Below, one piece after another: positions 1 through 10,414 of a stretch of 64,000 nt of DNA. A model generated the notes under the pieces. That model saw only the letters and a program-made list of their open reading frames with translations, was not told where the DNA came from and searched no databases. The DNA is taken from the NCBI RefSeq assembly GCF_002879645.1, contig NZ_PNRE01000025.1, positions 66,585 through 130,584 of the forward strand. The letters are read 5' to 3'. The first letter of the stretch is position 1; each line of letters opens with the position of its first letter. This DNA is from Halomonas heilongjiangensis (GTDB taxonomy: Bacteria; Pseudomonadota; Gammaproteobacteria; Pseudomonadales; Halomonadaceae). Both the position numbers and the translations under genes were made by a program.

Positions 1-90
1 CCTCGGCCTGGCGCTGGCGTTCGGCTTCTGCCTCGGCCTGGCGCTGGCGTTCGGCCTCCTCCTCGGCCTGGCGCTGGCGCTCGGCCTCTT
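1..90. repeat. 30-bp tandem repeat in the tolA coiled-coil region
   Basis: Three consecutive 30-base units (1-30, 31-60, 61-90) each begin CCTCGGCCTGGCGCTGGCG and differ only at a few bases. On the minus strand they encode ten-residue steps of the kind AERQRQAE inside the TolA helical domain. The unit is a multiple of three, so gain or loss of a copy would lengthen or shorten the helix without breaking the frame. The array may extend beyond the window edge. Confidence 0.85.
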
Positions 91-535
91 GCTGCTGGCG
101 GCGCTCCTCCTCCTGCTGTTCACGCAGGCGAGCCTGTTGCTCGGCTTCCTCGTCGCGCCGCGCGGCCTCGGCCTCGGCGGTCTGGCGCGCCTCCTCGCGG
201 GCCCGGGCCTCGGCCTCGCGCTGCTCCTGCTGCTCGGCTTGGCGGGCAGCCTCCTCGGCGGCGGCGGCCTCCTCGGCCTGGCGTGCCGCTTCCTCGGCCT
301 GGCGCTGCTCCTCCGCCTCGCGTGCCTGGGCGCGGGCGCGCGCCTCCTCGGCACGCTGGGCCTGGTCGGTGGTGGTCTCGGTGCTGACGAGCGTGGCCTG
401 GACGATGGATGACGAGGTCGGTTCCGGGTCCCGGGCGGGCAGGCTGATCACGCTGAACACCACCACGGCGACGTGCAGGGCGACGGCGAGAATCGTCGGC
501 AGGCCATAGCCCACGCGCTGGTCGTGTCTGGCCAT
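1..535 (-). CDS. tolA: Cell envelope integrity protein TolA (3' part outside window)
   Basis: TolA links the inner-membrane TolQR motor to TolB/Pal at the outer membrane and supports outer-membrane constriction at division. The start is an ATG at 535, ten bases after the tolR stop, behind GAGG. The N-terminus MARHDQRVGYGLPTILAVAL leads into one transmembrane segment (about residues 11-33, LPTILAVALHVAVVVFSVIS). From about residue 60 the protein is a long Ala/Glu/Arg/Gln helix (AEEQRQAEEAARQAEE type), the TolA domain II. The C-terminal domain III that contacts Pal and TolB lies outside the window. Identity rests on position after tolQR plus this architecture. Confidence 0.93.
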   Translation of the reverse strand, partial: MARHDQRVGYGLPTILAVALHVAVVVFSVISLPARDPEPTSSSIVQATLVSTETTTDQAQRAEEARARAQAREAEEQRQAEEAARQAEEAAAAEEAARQAEQQEQREAEARAREEARQTAEAEAARRDEEAEQQARLREQQEEERRQQQEAERQRQAEEEAERQRQAEAEAERQRQAE

Positions 536-544
536 GTCGATTCC

Positions 545-985
<441 letters not shown>

Positions 986-997
986 GGTACGACTCCC

Positions 998-1687
998 TCA
1001 GGCGGTGGCGGGTTCGGTCCGGCCCTGCAGGTTGCGATGCAGGATGGAGTGGAACTCCTCGGCGAAATCCTCGTACTTGCCGAGCAGCCGCCCGGATTCG
1101 GCGGAGAGCCGGTTGTAGAAGATCACCGCCGGGATGGCCGCGAACAGGCCCATGGCGGTGGCGATCAGTGCCTCGGCGATCCACGGTGCCACCGTGGCGA
1201 GCGTGGCCTGCTGGGCCATGGAGAGCGACTGGAAGGAGCCCATGATGCCCCAGACGGTGCCGAACAGCCCGATATAGGGGCTGGCCGAGGCCACCGTGGC
1301 CAGGAACACCAGGTGGAGGTTGAGGCGCTCCTCCTCGCGGGACCAGGCGACGCGCATGCTGCGCTGGACGCCGTCGAGAATCGCCTGGGGGCTGCGGGTC
1401 TTGGGCAGCAGGCGGTTGAACTCGCGAAAGCCGGCACGGAAGACGTGCTCGGCGCCCTGGGTCTCCTGCTCCGCCGGGGTCTCGCGGTAGAGCTCGTTGA
1501 GGTCGACGCCGGACCAGAAGCGCTCCTCGAAGACCTGGTGGGACTGGCGGGCCTGGCGCATCACGAAGGTGCGCTGGAAGATCACCACCCAGGAAAGGAT
1601 CGATCCCACCGTGAGCAGCAGCATCACCAGCTGCACCACGGTACTGGCGTTCATGATCAGGTGGGGAATGGACATGGAGTCGTTCAC
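998..1687 (-). CDS. tolQ: Tol-Pal system protein TolQ
   Basis: TolQ is the MotA/TolQ/ExbB-type proton channel scaffold surrounding TolR. The chosen start is GTG at 1687 ([15 protein letters not shown]), with AGGA about five bases upstream; an in-frame ATG at 1675 (MSIPHL) is the alternative. The 229-residue protein has three hydrophobic helices: near residues 16-38, then near 135-160 ([20 protein letters not shown], the conserved channel segment), and near 170-195 ([20 protein letters not shown]). Length and motifs match the family. It follows ybgC and precedes tolR. Confidence 0.93.
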   Translation of the reverse strand: MNDSMSIPHLIMNASTVVQLVMLLLTVGSILSWVVIFQRTFVMRQARQSHQVFEERFWSGVDLNELYRETPAEQETQGAEHVFRAGFREFNRLLPKTRSPQAILDGVQRSMRVAWSREEERLNLHLVFLATVASASPYIGLFGTVWGIMGSFQSLSMAQQATLATVAPWIAEALIATAMGLFAAIPAVIFYNRLSAESGRLLGKYEDFAEEFHSILHRNLQGRTEPATA

Positions 1688-1698
1688 GGGAATCCTCG

Positions 1699-2133
1699 TC
1701 AGACTGGCGGTTGAACGTCTTGCGATTGGGCAGAAGGTTGTCGAGCGAGGGCCGCGGCGAGGGCCGGCGGCCATGGCGTGGGCTTGAGACGATCGGCATC
1801 GATACAGGCGATGTCGACTCTCGCCTCGCACAAGGGTTCCCCGCGACGCGTCACCACCTGGCCGAACTGTAGCCGGCAGCGACCGTGCGACAGGACCTCG
1901 GCCCCGACCTCGAGGCCGTCGTCCAGGCGGGCGGGCTTGGCATACCGGCACTCCAGGCGGTGGACCACCAACTGGATGCCGGCCTCGAACAGCTCGCGCT
2001 GGGTGAACCCCTGCGCCCGGAGCCATTCGCTGCGCGCCCGCTCCATGTATTTGAGATAGTTGACGTAATAGACGATGCCGCCGGCGTCGGTATCCTCGAT
2101 GTAGACCCGCACCGGCAGCCGGAAATCGCTCAC
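1699..2133 (-). CDS. ybgC: Tol-Pal-associated acyl-CoA thioesterase YbgC
   Basis: This 144-residue 4-hydroxybenzoyl-CoA thioesterase-type hot-dog protein is the usual first gene of tol-pal operons and hydrolyses acyl-CoA thioesters at the inner face of the membrane. The signature [20 protein letters not shown] is at residues 13-32, with the active-site aspartate at D16. The start is GTG at 2133, which overlaps the ruvB stop as GTGA, so the two genes are probably translationally coupled. The C-terminal 20 residues are proline/alanine-rich and less conserved. Confidence 0.93.
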   Translation of the reverse strand: MSDFRLPVRVYIEDTDAGGIVYYVNYLKYMERARSEWLRAQGFTQRELFEAGIQLVVHRLECRYAKPARLDDGLEVGAEVLSHGRCRLQFGQVVTRRGEPLCEARVDIACIDADRLKPTPWPPALAAALARQPSAQSQDVQPPV

Positions 2134-3167
2134 GGCCGCACCTCCCCCTGGGCATCCACGGCCTGCCCGGCCGGCACCAGGCCGAAGTGCTGCCAGGCCT
2201 GACGGGTCACGACACGCCCGCGGGCGGTGCGCATCATCAGCCCCTGCTGGATCAGGTAGGGCTCGATGACGTCCTCGATGGTGTCGCGCTCCTCGCCGAT
2301 CGCCGCGGCGAGCGAGTCCACCCCCACCGGGCCGCCGTCGAACTTCTCGATCATCGCCAGCAGCAGCCGCCGGTCCATGTGGTCGAGACCGTGGTGATCC
2401 ACATGGAGCATGTTCAGCGCCTGGTCGGCGATGGCCGCATCGACCCGGCCGGTGCCGCGCACCTCGGCGTAGTCGCGCACTCGGCGCAGCAGGCGATTGG
2501 CGATGCGCGGCGTGCCCCGCGAGCGACGCGCGACCTCCAGGGCGCCACCGCGGTCGGCCTCGACCCCGAGCAGCCGTGCCGAACGCGCGACGATCTCGGT
2601 CAGCTCGTCGATATCGTAGAACTCGAGCCGCTGGACGATACCGAAGCGGTCACGCAGCGGGGAGGTCAGCAGTCCCGCCCGAGTGGTCGCCCCGACCAGG
2701 GTGAAGCGCGGCAGGTCGAGCTTGATCGAGCGCGCCGCGGGCCCCTCCCCGATCACGATGTCGAGCTGGAAATCCTCCATGGCGGGATAGAGGATCTCCT
2801 CCACCACCGGCGACAGGCGGTGGATCTCGTCGATGAACAGCACGTCCCCGGGCTGCAGGTTGGTGAGCATGGCGGCGAGGTCTCCCGCCCGCTCCAGTAC
2901 CGGCCCGGAGGTCGACTTGAGCCCCACCTCCATCTCCGCGGCGATGATGTTGGCGAGGGTGGTCTTGCCGAGCCCGGGCGGGCCGAACACCAGGGTATGG
3001 TCGAGGCTCTCGTCACGGCCACGGGCCGCGCTGATGAAGATCTCGAGCTGCTCGCGTACCCGTGGTTGGCCGATGTAGTCGGCCAGCCGCTTCGGGCGAA
3101 TGGCGTGATCGATGCGCCCCTCCCCCTCGCGCGGGTCGGCGGCGATCAGGCGGTCATTCTCCAGCAT
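2130..3167 (-). CDS. ruvB: Holliday junction branch migration ATPase RuvB
   Basis: RuvB is the hexameric AAA+ motor that drives branch migration of Holliday junctions with RuvA. In this 345-residue protein Walker A is GPPGLGKT (62-69) and Walker B is LFIDEIHR (110-117). The sensor stretch [18 protein letters not shown] and the arginine-rich winged helix near the C-terminus ([13 protein letters not shown]) are present. Length is standard. It lies 48 bases after ruvA and overlaps ybgC by four bases. Confidence 0.98.
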   Translation of the reverse strand: MLENDRLIAADPREGEGRIDHAIRPKRLADYIGQPRVREQLEIFISAARGRDESLDHTLVFGPPGLGKTTLANIIAAEMEVGLKSTSGPVLERAGDLAAMLTNLQPGDVLFIDEIHRLSPVVEEILYPAMEDFQLDIVIGEGPAARSIKLDLPRFTLVGATTRAGLLTSPLRDRFGIVQRLEFYDIDELTEIVARSARLLGVEADRGGALEVARRSRGTPRIANRLLRRVRDYAEVRGTGRVDAAIADQALNMLHVDHHGLDHMDRRLLLAMIEKFDGGPVGVDSLAAAIGEERDTIEDVIEPYLIQQGLMMRTARGRVVTRQAWQHFGLVPAGQAVDAQGEVRP

Positions 3168-3215
3168 GGACGGCCCCCGGGGTCGACAGGGAGAAAGGCA
3201 TCGGCACCATCAGGA

Positions 3216-3827
3216 TCACCCGGCCAGGCGACGGCTCAGGGCCGCCTTGATCATGGCCTCGGTGGAGGCCTCGTCCTCGAGCCCGACGAGCATTCTCGCC
3301 GCCTCGGCGGGCTTGTAACCCAGGCTGACCAGCGCCGCCTCGGCATCCACCAGCGGATCCTGACGAACGTCCGCCGCAGTGCTGCCGCCGCTCGCCACCC
3401 CGAGCCCCGCCTCGGCCGGCTCCCAATGGGGAAAGCGATCGCGCATCTCGATGATCAGGCGCTCGGCGGTCTTCTTGCCGACCCCGGGCAGCCGGGTCAA
3501 CGCCTTGGCGTCGTCGTCCATCACGCAGCGCATGAAGGCCATCTCGTCCATGCCGGAGAGGATCGCCAGGGCCAGCCTGGGCCCGATGCCGTTGACCCTG
3601 ATCAGGGCACGAAACAGCGAGCGCTCCTGCTCCCGAGCGAAACCGTAGAGCAGATGGGCGTCGTCGCGCACGCTGAGATGGGTGTACAGGGAGACGGGCT
3701 CGCCGGGGCCGGGCAGCGCCACCAGGGTGTTCATGGAGGCTTCCAGCTCATAGCCGACGCCGGCTACGTCGACCACCAGCCAGGGCGGCTGCTTCTCCAG
3801 CAGTGTGCCACGCAGGCGTCCGATCAT
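3216..3827 (-). CDS. ruvA: Holliday junction branch migration protein RuvA
   Basis: RuvA binds four-way junctions as tetramers and loads RuvB. This 203-residue protein begins MIGRLRGTLLEKQPPWLVVD, the OB-fold domain. Two helix-hairpin-helix motifs follow (IRVNGIGPRLALAIL, LPGVGKKTAERLIIEMRDRF), then a flexible linker and the C-terminal RuvB-binding domain (DAEAALVSLGYKPAEAARML). All three domains are present at normal length. A 109-base gap separates it from ruvC. Confidence 0.97.
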   Translation of the reverse strand: MIGRLRGTLLEKQPPWLVVDVAGVGYELEASMNTLVALPGPGEPVSLYTHLSVRDDAHLLYGFAREQERSLFRALIRVNGIGPRLALAILSGMDEMAFMRCVMDDDAKALTRLPGVGKKTAERLIIEMRDRFPHWEPAEAGLGVASGGSTAADVRQDPLVDAEAALVSLGYKPAEAARMLVGLEDEASTEAMIKAALSRRLAG

Positions 3828-3936
3828 GGGGCTGTCATATCCGTCGGCAATGGGTCCATCGAGACATGGCGATCACTATACTGGTCATCCTGCCAGCTGA
3901 CCAGCCCGTCCTCAAACAGCGTTCGAGAATTTCCCG

Positions 3937-4476
3937 TCACGGTTGAAAGTCGCGCCACCCCTTGCCGCGGCGGGGCGCGCGATGGCCACCGAAGCTGCCC
4001 CGGGTCAGCAGCCCCAGGCGGGCGTGGGCGTGGGTCAGGGCGATGGCCAGGGCATCGGCGGCATCGGCCTGGGGGGTGCCGTCGAGCCCCAGGATCGCCG
4101 TCACCATGTGCTGCACCTGGGCCTTGTCGGCGCGGCCGTTGCCGGTCACCGCCTGCTTGATCTGGCGCGGCCCGTACTCGCTGACCGGCAGGCCATGGTT
4201 GGCGGCGCAGACGATGGCGGTGCCCCGCGCCTGGCCGAGCTTGAGTGCCGAATCGGCGTTCTTCGACATGAACACCTGCTCGATGGCGAACTCCCCCGGG
4301 CGGTGCACGGCGATCAGTTCCGCGATGCCCGCATAGACCTGGGCCAGCCGCTGGGCCAGGTCATCGCCTCGGGTACGGATGCAGCCGCTGGCCACATAGG
4401 CGGGCGTCGCGGTGGCGACGTCGAGCACCCCGTAGCCGGTGAGTCGCGAGCCGGGGTCGATGCCGAGGATCAGCAC
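3937..4476 (-). CDS. ruvC: Crossover junction endodeoxyribonuclease RuvC
   Basis: RuvC resolves Holliday junctions by symmetric cleavage. The 179-residue protein starts at GTG 4476 ([16 protein letters not shown]). The four metal-binding acidic residues are visible as D7, E66 (FAIEQVFM), D138 and D141 ([14 protein letters not shown]), at the same numbers as in the E. coli enzyme as I recall it. The C-terminus carries a basic tail ([17 protein letters not shown]). It follows the degraded yebC directly, so its transcription probably relies on a promoter at or above that remnant. Confidence 0.97.
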   Translation of the reverse strand: MLILGIDPGSRLTGYGVLDVATATPAYVASGCIRTRGDDLAQRLAQVYAGIAELIAVHRPGEFAIEQVFMSKNADSALKLGQARGTAIVCAANHGLPVSEYGPRQIKQAVTGNGRADKAQVQHMVTAILGLDGTPQADAADALAIALTHAHARLGLLTRGSFGGHRAPRRGKGWRDFQP

Positions 4477-4485
4477 CGAAGTGGC

Positions 4486-4688
4486 TCAATCGAGCGGGTC
4501 GAGGACATCGTCAGCGAACTCTGCATTGGTGTAGACGTTCTGGACATCGTCCAGGTCCTCCAGCATGCCGATCGGCCGGCTCTCCGCCGCCCTGACGGGC
4601 CGCCACGGCCAGTTCGCGGATCAACTTGGTGAAGATCCTGGGCCGCCTGGCGGTGCTTGATGGCGGCCCATTTGCGGTGACCCACCAT
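4486..4688 (-). pseudogene. yebC: Internally deleted yebC (YebC/PmpR family) remnant
   Basis: An intact YebC of about 245 residues is expected between aspS and ruvC. Here only its two ends survive in about 200 bases. The first residues read MVGHRKWAAIKHRQAAQ, the YebC N-terminus. A short deletion (about 17 bases, judged from the family consensus) then shifts the frame, and IFTKLIRELAVAARQGGGEP continues in the next frame. After another junction near 4567-4577 the family's C-terminus appears in yet another frame context, as GMLEDLDDVQNVYTNAEF and then ADDVLDPLD with a stop at 4486. The middle, about 170 residues, is missing. No single frame restores a YebC domain. A functional paralogue could exist elsewhere in the genome. 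Confidence 0.88.
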
Positions 4689-4717
4689 GCGAGTCCTCCC
4701 CTTGCCTCGTACGTGAA

Positions 4718-4740
4718 ACCGGCGCCCTGAAGGCGCCGGT
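4718..4740 (-). terminator. Probable intrinsic terminator after aspS
   Basis: ACCGGCGCC / GGCGCCGGT form a perfect 9-bp stem with a five-base loop. On the minus strand the stem is followed by TTTCAC. It lies 27 bases after the aspS stop and upstream of the yebC remnant, so it would end aspS transcripts and separate them from ruvC. The T-run is short. Confidence 0.6.
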
Positions 4741-4766
4741 ACCATGATACACGGTGCGGGAACCGC

Positions 4767-6548
<1,782 letters not shown>

Positions 6549-6604
6549 GTCATATCCTGTTCTGTTGCGTTATGTAAAACGGAAAACGAGGCACTGGGCG
6601 GCCC

Positions 6605-6883
6605 TCAGGCCGCCGCGCCGTCCTTCTTCGCCGGTGTCTGCTTCGCCGATGTCTTGCCGTCACTGGCAGCGGCCGCGTCGCCGGCCAGGTTCTTCTTGCC
6701 GCCGGACTTGAAATCGGTCTCGTACCAGCCACCGCCGGCCAGCCGGAAGCCCGCCGCCGAGACCAGTCGAGCGAGTTGGTCGGCCTCGCAGGCGGGGCAG
6801 TCGGTCAGGGGGGCGGCACCGACCTTCTGAAGCTTCTCCAGGCGGTGGCCGCAGGCCTTGCACTCGTATTCGTAGATGGGCAT
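6605..6883 (-). CDS. FmdB family zinc-ribbon protein
   Basis: This small 92-residue protein starts MPIYEYECKACGHRLEKLQK. Four cysteines in two CxxC pairs (ECKAC and DCPAC) form the zinc ribbon of the FmdB regulatory protein family. The motif GWYETDFK is also typical, and the C-terminus is a lysine/alanine-rich tail. Members commonly sit just upstream of aspS in Pseudomonas and Halomonas; their role is not established. The gene ends about 55 bases before aspS and may be cotranscribed with it. Confidence 0.9.
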   Translation of the reverse strand: MPIYEYECKACGHRLEKLQKVGAAPLTDCPACEADQLARLVSAAGFRLAGGGWYETDFKSGGKKNLAGDAAAASDGKTSAKQTPAKKDGAAA

Positions 6884-7065
6884 GGTTTTATCTCTCCGGG
6901 GACGACATTACCCAGGTCAGGACGATGTCGGGCATCGGGCCCGACGAGAGCGAATATGTGGCCGGCCCGCGCAACATCCAAGCCCGCCCGAAAGCCCGAC
7001 ATTATAGCGTGCTCACCACCCGTGCGGGCAAGGCATCCGCGCCCCGCTCACTGGAAGGAAACCGC

Positions 7066-8001
7066 ATGAAAGCCGTGATCCTCGATGCCGCCAGTCTTGG
7101 CCCCGATATCGACCTCGCCCCGATCCGCGATCGTGTCGAGGTGCTGGAGGCGTACCCCCAGAGCACCACCGCCCAGAGCGTCGAGCGATTGGCCGGCGCC
7201 CAGGTGGCCATCGTCAACAAGGTGGTGCTCGATGCACCGACCCTGGAGGCGCTGCCCGAGCTGAAGCTGATCTGCGTGCTGGCCACCGGCACCAACAACC
7301 TCGACATGGCCGCCGCCGAGCGCCTCGGCATCGCGGTACGCAACGTGACCGCCTACGGCACCGCCAGTGTCGCGCAACACACCCTGATGCTGATGCTGGC
7401 CCTGGCCAATCGCCTGCCGCTCTACCAGCGCGACGTGGCCACCGGCCGCTGGGGCGAAAGCGCCTTCTTCTGCCTGATGGACCACGGCACCCTGCAGCTC
7501 GAGGGCAAGCACCTGGTGGTGGTCGGCCAGGGCGTGCTGGGCTCGAAGGTGGCGCAGCTCGCCGCGGCCTTCGGCATGGGCGTGAGCTTCGCCGCCCGTC
7601 CCGGCAACGAGGCCGGCGACCGGCGACGCGGCCTGACCGAGCTGGCCCCCGAGGCCGACGTCATCACCCTGCACTGCCCGCTCACCGAGGCCACGCGCCA
7701 TCTGGTCGACGCCGCGCTGCTGGCCACCATGAAACCCGGCGCCCTGCTGGTGAACTGTGCCCGCGGCGGCATCATCGACGAGGTCGCGGCCCTGGAGGCC
7801 CTGCGTCAGGGCCGCCTGGGCGGACTCGGTGTCGACGTGCTGCCGGTGGAGCCGCCCCGCGACGGCCATCCGCTGCTCGATGCCCTCGCCGAGCCGCTCA
7901 ACCTGATCGTCACGCCGCACAACGCCTGGATCACCCCCGAGGCCCGTCAGCGGGTGGTGACCCTGACCGCCGAGAACCTGCGTACCTGGCAGACGAGCTG
8001 A
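7066..8001 (+). CDS. D-2-hydroxyacid dehydrogenase (HprA-like)
   Basis: This 311-residue NAD(P)-dependent enzyme belongs to the D-isomer-specific 2-hydroxyacid dehydrogenase family and resembles hydroxypyruvate/glycerate dehydrogenase. The dinucleotide-binding motif GQGVLG is at 154-159. The catalytic trio is R233 (NCARGG), E262 (PVEPP) and H285 (TPHNAW). The start ATG at 7066 is preceded by GGAAGGAAACC; an upstream in-frame extension to 6925 lacks family similarity. It is followed 14 bases later by a ribokinase, suggesting a sugar or nucleoside catabolic unit, but the exact substrate cannot be read from sequence. Confidence 0.88.
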   Translation: MKAVILDAASLGPDIDLAPIRDRVEVLEAYPQSTTAQSVERLAGAQVAIVNKVVLDAPTLEALPELKLICVLATGTNNLDMAAAERLGIAVRNVTAYGTASVAQHTLMLMLALANRLPLYQRDVATGRWGESAFFCLMDHGTLQLEGKHLVVVGQGVLGSKVAQLAAAFGMGVSFAARPGNEAGDRRRGLTELAPEADVITLHCPLTEATRHLVDAALLATMKPGALLVNCARGGIIDEVAALEALRQGRLGGLGVDVLPVEPPRDGHPLLDALAEPLNLIVTPHNAWITPEARQRVVTLTAENLRTWQTS

Positions 8002-8015
8002 TCGAGGAAACGGCC

Positions 8016-8936
8016 ATGCCCCACAGTGCTATCCACAACTTTGGATCGATCAACCTCGACCACTTCTATCGGGTGCCCCACCTGGTCAAGCCCGGCGAGA
8101 CCCTGGCCAGCCACGACTACCGGGTCGGCCTCGGCGGCAAGGGAGCCAACCAGTCGCTGGCCACGGCCCGCGCCGGCGGCAGGATATGCCACTGGGGGCG
8201 CCTGGGACGCCAGGACTCCTGGGCCCGCGACACCCTGGCCCGGGCCGGCGTCGATGTCTCTTGTGTCGAGCTGGTGGACGAACCCAGCGGTCATGCCATT
8301 ATCCAGGTCGATGACCGGGGCGAGAACGCCATCATCCTGTTTCCCGGCGCCAACCACGGCTTCCATCCGGTGGAGCTCTCGACGCTGATCGAGACCACCC
8401 GGCCCGGTGACTGGCTACTGCTCCAGAACGAGTGCAACGCCCTGGCCGAGGTCATGGTCCGGGCCGCCGACCACGGCCTTAACGTCGTCTTCAACCCGGC
8501 ACCGATGACCGACGAGGTGCTGTCGCTCCCCCTGGGGGCATGCCGCCTGCTGTTCGTCAATCGTGTCGAGGCGGCCGGGCTGGCCGAGGTCGAGGAGGCC
8601 AGCACCGCCGAGGCGCTGCTCGACGCCCTGGCGGCGAAGCTGCCGGGCTGCGAGACGGTGCTGACCCTGGGCGGTGAAGGGGCCTGGTACCAGTACGGTG
8701 ACGAGCGCCTGCACCAGCCGGCCCTGCCGGTCACGCCGGTAGACACCACCGCCGCCGGCGACACCTTCATCGGCTATTATCTGGCGGCCCTGCAGGAGGC
8801 GCGCCCGGTCGGCGACTGCCTGAGGCGTGCCGCCACCGCCGCGGCGCTGGGGGTACAGCGCCCGGGCGCCGCCGAGAGCATCCCCGAACGCGACGAGGTC
8901 GAGCGCGCCCTGCGCAACGGCCCCGCCGGTTCCTGA
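8016..8936 (+). CDS. rbsK: Ribokinase (PfkB family)
   Basis: This 306-residue PfkB-type carbohydrate kinase would phosphorylate ribose at O5. The substrate-binding signature GGKGANQSLATARAGG is at 40-55 and the C-terminal DTTAAGDTFIGY at 243-254, with the catalytic aspartate at D249. The second residue of the usual GAGD anion hole is alanine (AAGD), as in several ribokinases. It lies between the dehydrogenase and a nucleoside hydrolase, which would release ribose from nucleosides. This supports ribokinase rather than another PfkB sugar kinase. Confidence 0.85.
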   Translation: MPHSAIHNFGSINLDHFYRVPHLVKPGETLASHDYRVGLGGKGANQSLATARAGGRICHWGRLGRQDSWARDTLARAGVDVSCVELVDEPSGHAIIQVDDRGENAIILFPGANHGFHPVELSTLIETTRPGDWLLLQNECNALAEVMVRAADHGLNVVFNPAPMTDEVLSLPLGACRLLFVNRVEAAGLAEVEEASTAEALLDALAAKLPGCETVLTLGGEGAWYQYGDERLHQPALPVTPVDTTAAGDTFIGYYLAALQEARPVGDCLRRAATAAALGVQRPGAAESIPERDEVERALRNGPAGS

Positions 8937-8969
8937 TCCGCCCCTTTCACCGCCCGAGGAGACACCTCC

Positions 8970-9914
8970 GTGCCACACCCGATCATCTTCGATACCGACC
9001 CGGGCGTCGACGACGCCCAGGCCATCGCCATCGCCCTGCGCCATCCCGACATCGAGCTGCTGGGCATGACCACCACCTACGGCAACGTGGACGTGGAGAC
9101 CGCCACCCATAACGCCCTGCTGCTCGCCGAGCTGGCCGGCCGCGGCGATGTACCTGTTGCCCAGGGGGCCGCCGCCCCGATGGTCAAGCCGCGCCACCCG
9201 GCGCCGGCCCATATCCACGGCGCCAACGGCCTGGGCAACATCGAGCTGCCGGCGGTGAGGGGCCGGCCCGATCCGCGCAGTGCCGCCCAGTTCATCGTCG
9301 ACACGGTGAACGCCAGGCCCGGGGAGGTCACGCTGGTGGCGGTAGGCCCGGTCGGCAATCTCGCGGCGGCACTGCAGCTCGACCCGGCCATCGTCGACCG
9401 GGTCCGGCAGGTGGTGATCATGGGCGGGTCGATCCGCGAGGGCGGCAATGTCACCCCAGTGGCAGAAGCCAACATGTTCAACGACCCCGACGCCGCCGCC
9501 CGGGTGCTCACCGCCGGCTGGCCGCTGACCCTGGTGGGTCTCGACGTCACCCACCGCTGCGTGCTCACCCCGGCGCACATGGCGCGCATCGAGGCCGGCC
9601 AGGGCGCGCTCGGCCGTGTGCTGGCGGGCAGCTACGCCTTCTACCGCGACTTCTACTACGAGTTTCTCGGCATCGATGGCTGCTGCCCCCACGACAGCTG
9701 CGCCCTGGCGTGGCTGCTGCGTCCGGAGCTGTTCATCACCTCCCGCGGCCACCTCACCGTGGCGACGTCCGGCGATGCCGAAGGCCAGACGATCTTCGCC
9801 CCCGAGGGCCGCGCCTTCATCGAGGCACGCTGGTCGCGCACGCCGCTGGTGGATGTCTGCCTGGGCGTGGACGGCCAGGCCGTCAGCGACTGGATCGCCG
9901 ACACCCTGGCCTGA
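8970..9914 (+). CDS. Ribonucleoside hydrolase (IUNH family, RihC-like)
   Basis: This inosine-uridine-preferring nucleoside N-ribohydrolase cleaves nucleosides to base and ribose. The 314-residue protein starts at GTG 8970 behind GAGGAGA. The calcium-binding aspartate motif DTDPGVDD is at 8-15, EANMFNDPDAA around 166-176 contains the ribose-binding asparagines, and H241-D242 (CCPHDSCAL) match the active-site histidine and calcium aspartate of this family. With the upstream ribokinase it forms a two-step route from nucleosides to ribose 5-phosphate. Base preference is not determinable here. Confidence 0.9.
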   Translation: MPHPIIFDTDPGVDDAQAIAIALRHPDIELLGMTTTYGNVDVETATHNALLLAELAGRGDVPVAQGAAAPMVKPRHPAPAHIHGANGLGNIELPAVRGRPDPRSAAQFIVDTVNARPGEVTLVAVGPVGNLAAALQLDPAIVDRVRQVVIMGGSIREGGNVTPVAEANMFNDPDAAARVLTAGWPLTLVGLDVTHRCVLTPAHMARIEAGQGALGRVLAGSYAFYRDFYYEFLGIDGCCPHDSCALAWLLRPELFITSRGHLTVATSGDAEGQTIFAPEGRAFIEARWSRTPLVDVCLGVDGQAVSDWIADTLA

Positions 9915-9921
9915 GCCGGAG

Positions 9922-10194
9922 CTAGAGGGTGCTGAAGGTGTCCGGGTCATGGGCCTCGATCACCTCGAGCTCCACATGGGTGACCCGGGCATTGGGCGGC
10001 CCCTTCCACAGCCACTCGCTGAGCGTCTTGATCGCCTCGCGGTCGCCGCACATCAGCACCTCCACGCGTCCGTCGGGCAGGTTCCTGGCATGGCCCGTCA
10101 CGCCATGCCGCAGGGCCTGCTCCTGGGCCGCGCGGCGATACCAGACCCCCTGTACCTTGCCCACCACCAGGGCCTTGACGCAGCACTTGTCCAT
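9922..10194 (-). CDS. acyP: Acylphosphatase
   Basis: This 90-residue cytosolic enzyme hydrolyses carboxyl-phosphate bonds such as that of 1,3-bisphosphoglycerate. The catalytic arginine is R20 in GKVQGVWYRRAAQEQA and the catalytic asparagine N38 in HARNLPDGRVEV. I chose the ATG at 10194 because GGAGG lies eight bases upstream; an ATG six bases earlier is too close to that site, and an extension to 10287 is not part of the family. It is convergent with the nucleoside hydrolase gene, seven bases apart. Confidence 0.92.
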   Translation of the reverse strand: MDKCCVKALVVGKVQGVWYRRAAQEQALRHGVTGHARNLPDGRVEVLMCGDREAIKTLSEWLWKGPPNARVTHVELEVIEAHDPDTFSTL

Positions 10195-10414
10195 GGCCAT
10201 CACCTCCCCGTGTCGTGTCACCATCGCCTCTCTTTCTACCAGCCTCGTACCGGGCCGGGCCAGTGCCTTCCGCGGGCTTCCCGCCAACGCGGCGATGCAT
10301 TAGGCTGAAAACGAGATCCGGGCGGTCTGCGGCCACAAGCCGCTCGCCCCGGGTCATCGCCCTACCCGGGCGGCCACAACCACAATGATCATCCTCACAA
10401 GGGAGTTCCCTCTC

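Noticed and set aside
3881-3904. CTGGTCA-N10-TGACCAG inverted repeat between ruvC and ruvA as a LexA box
   Set aside because: It does not match the gammaproteobacterial CTGTATATATATACAG consensus; it is short and may be a chance dyad.
2187-4160. 657-codon plus-strand open frame across ruvB and ruvA
   Set aside because: It is a shadow frame of the GC-rich ruv genes, with His/Gly/Gln-rich composition and no domain. Similar long shadows oppose aspS, uvrB, prfC, wbpM-like and wzc genes.
4470-4745. 91-codon open frame spanning the yebC remnant
   Set aside because: It reads through the remnant in one frame, but only its residues MVGHRKWAAIKHRQAAQ resemble YebC; the rest is out of frame with the family, so I call a pseudogene instead.
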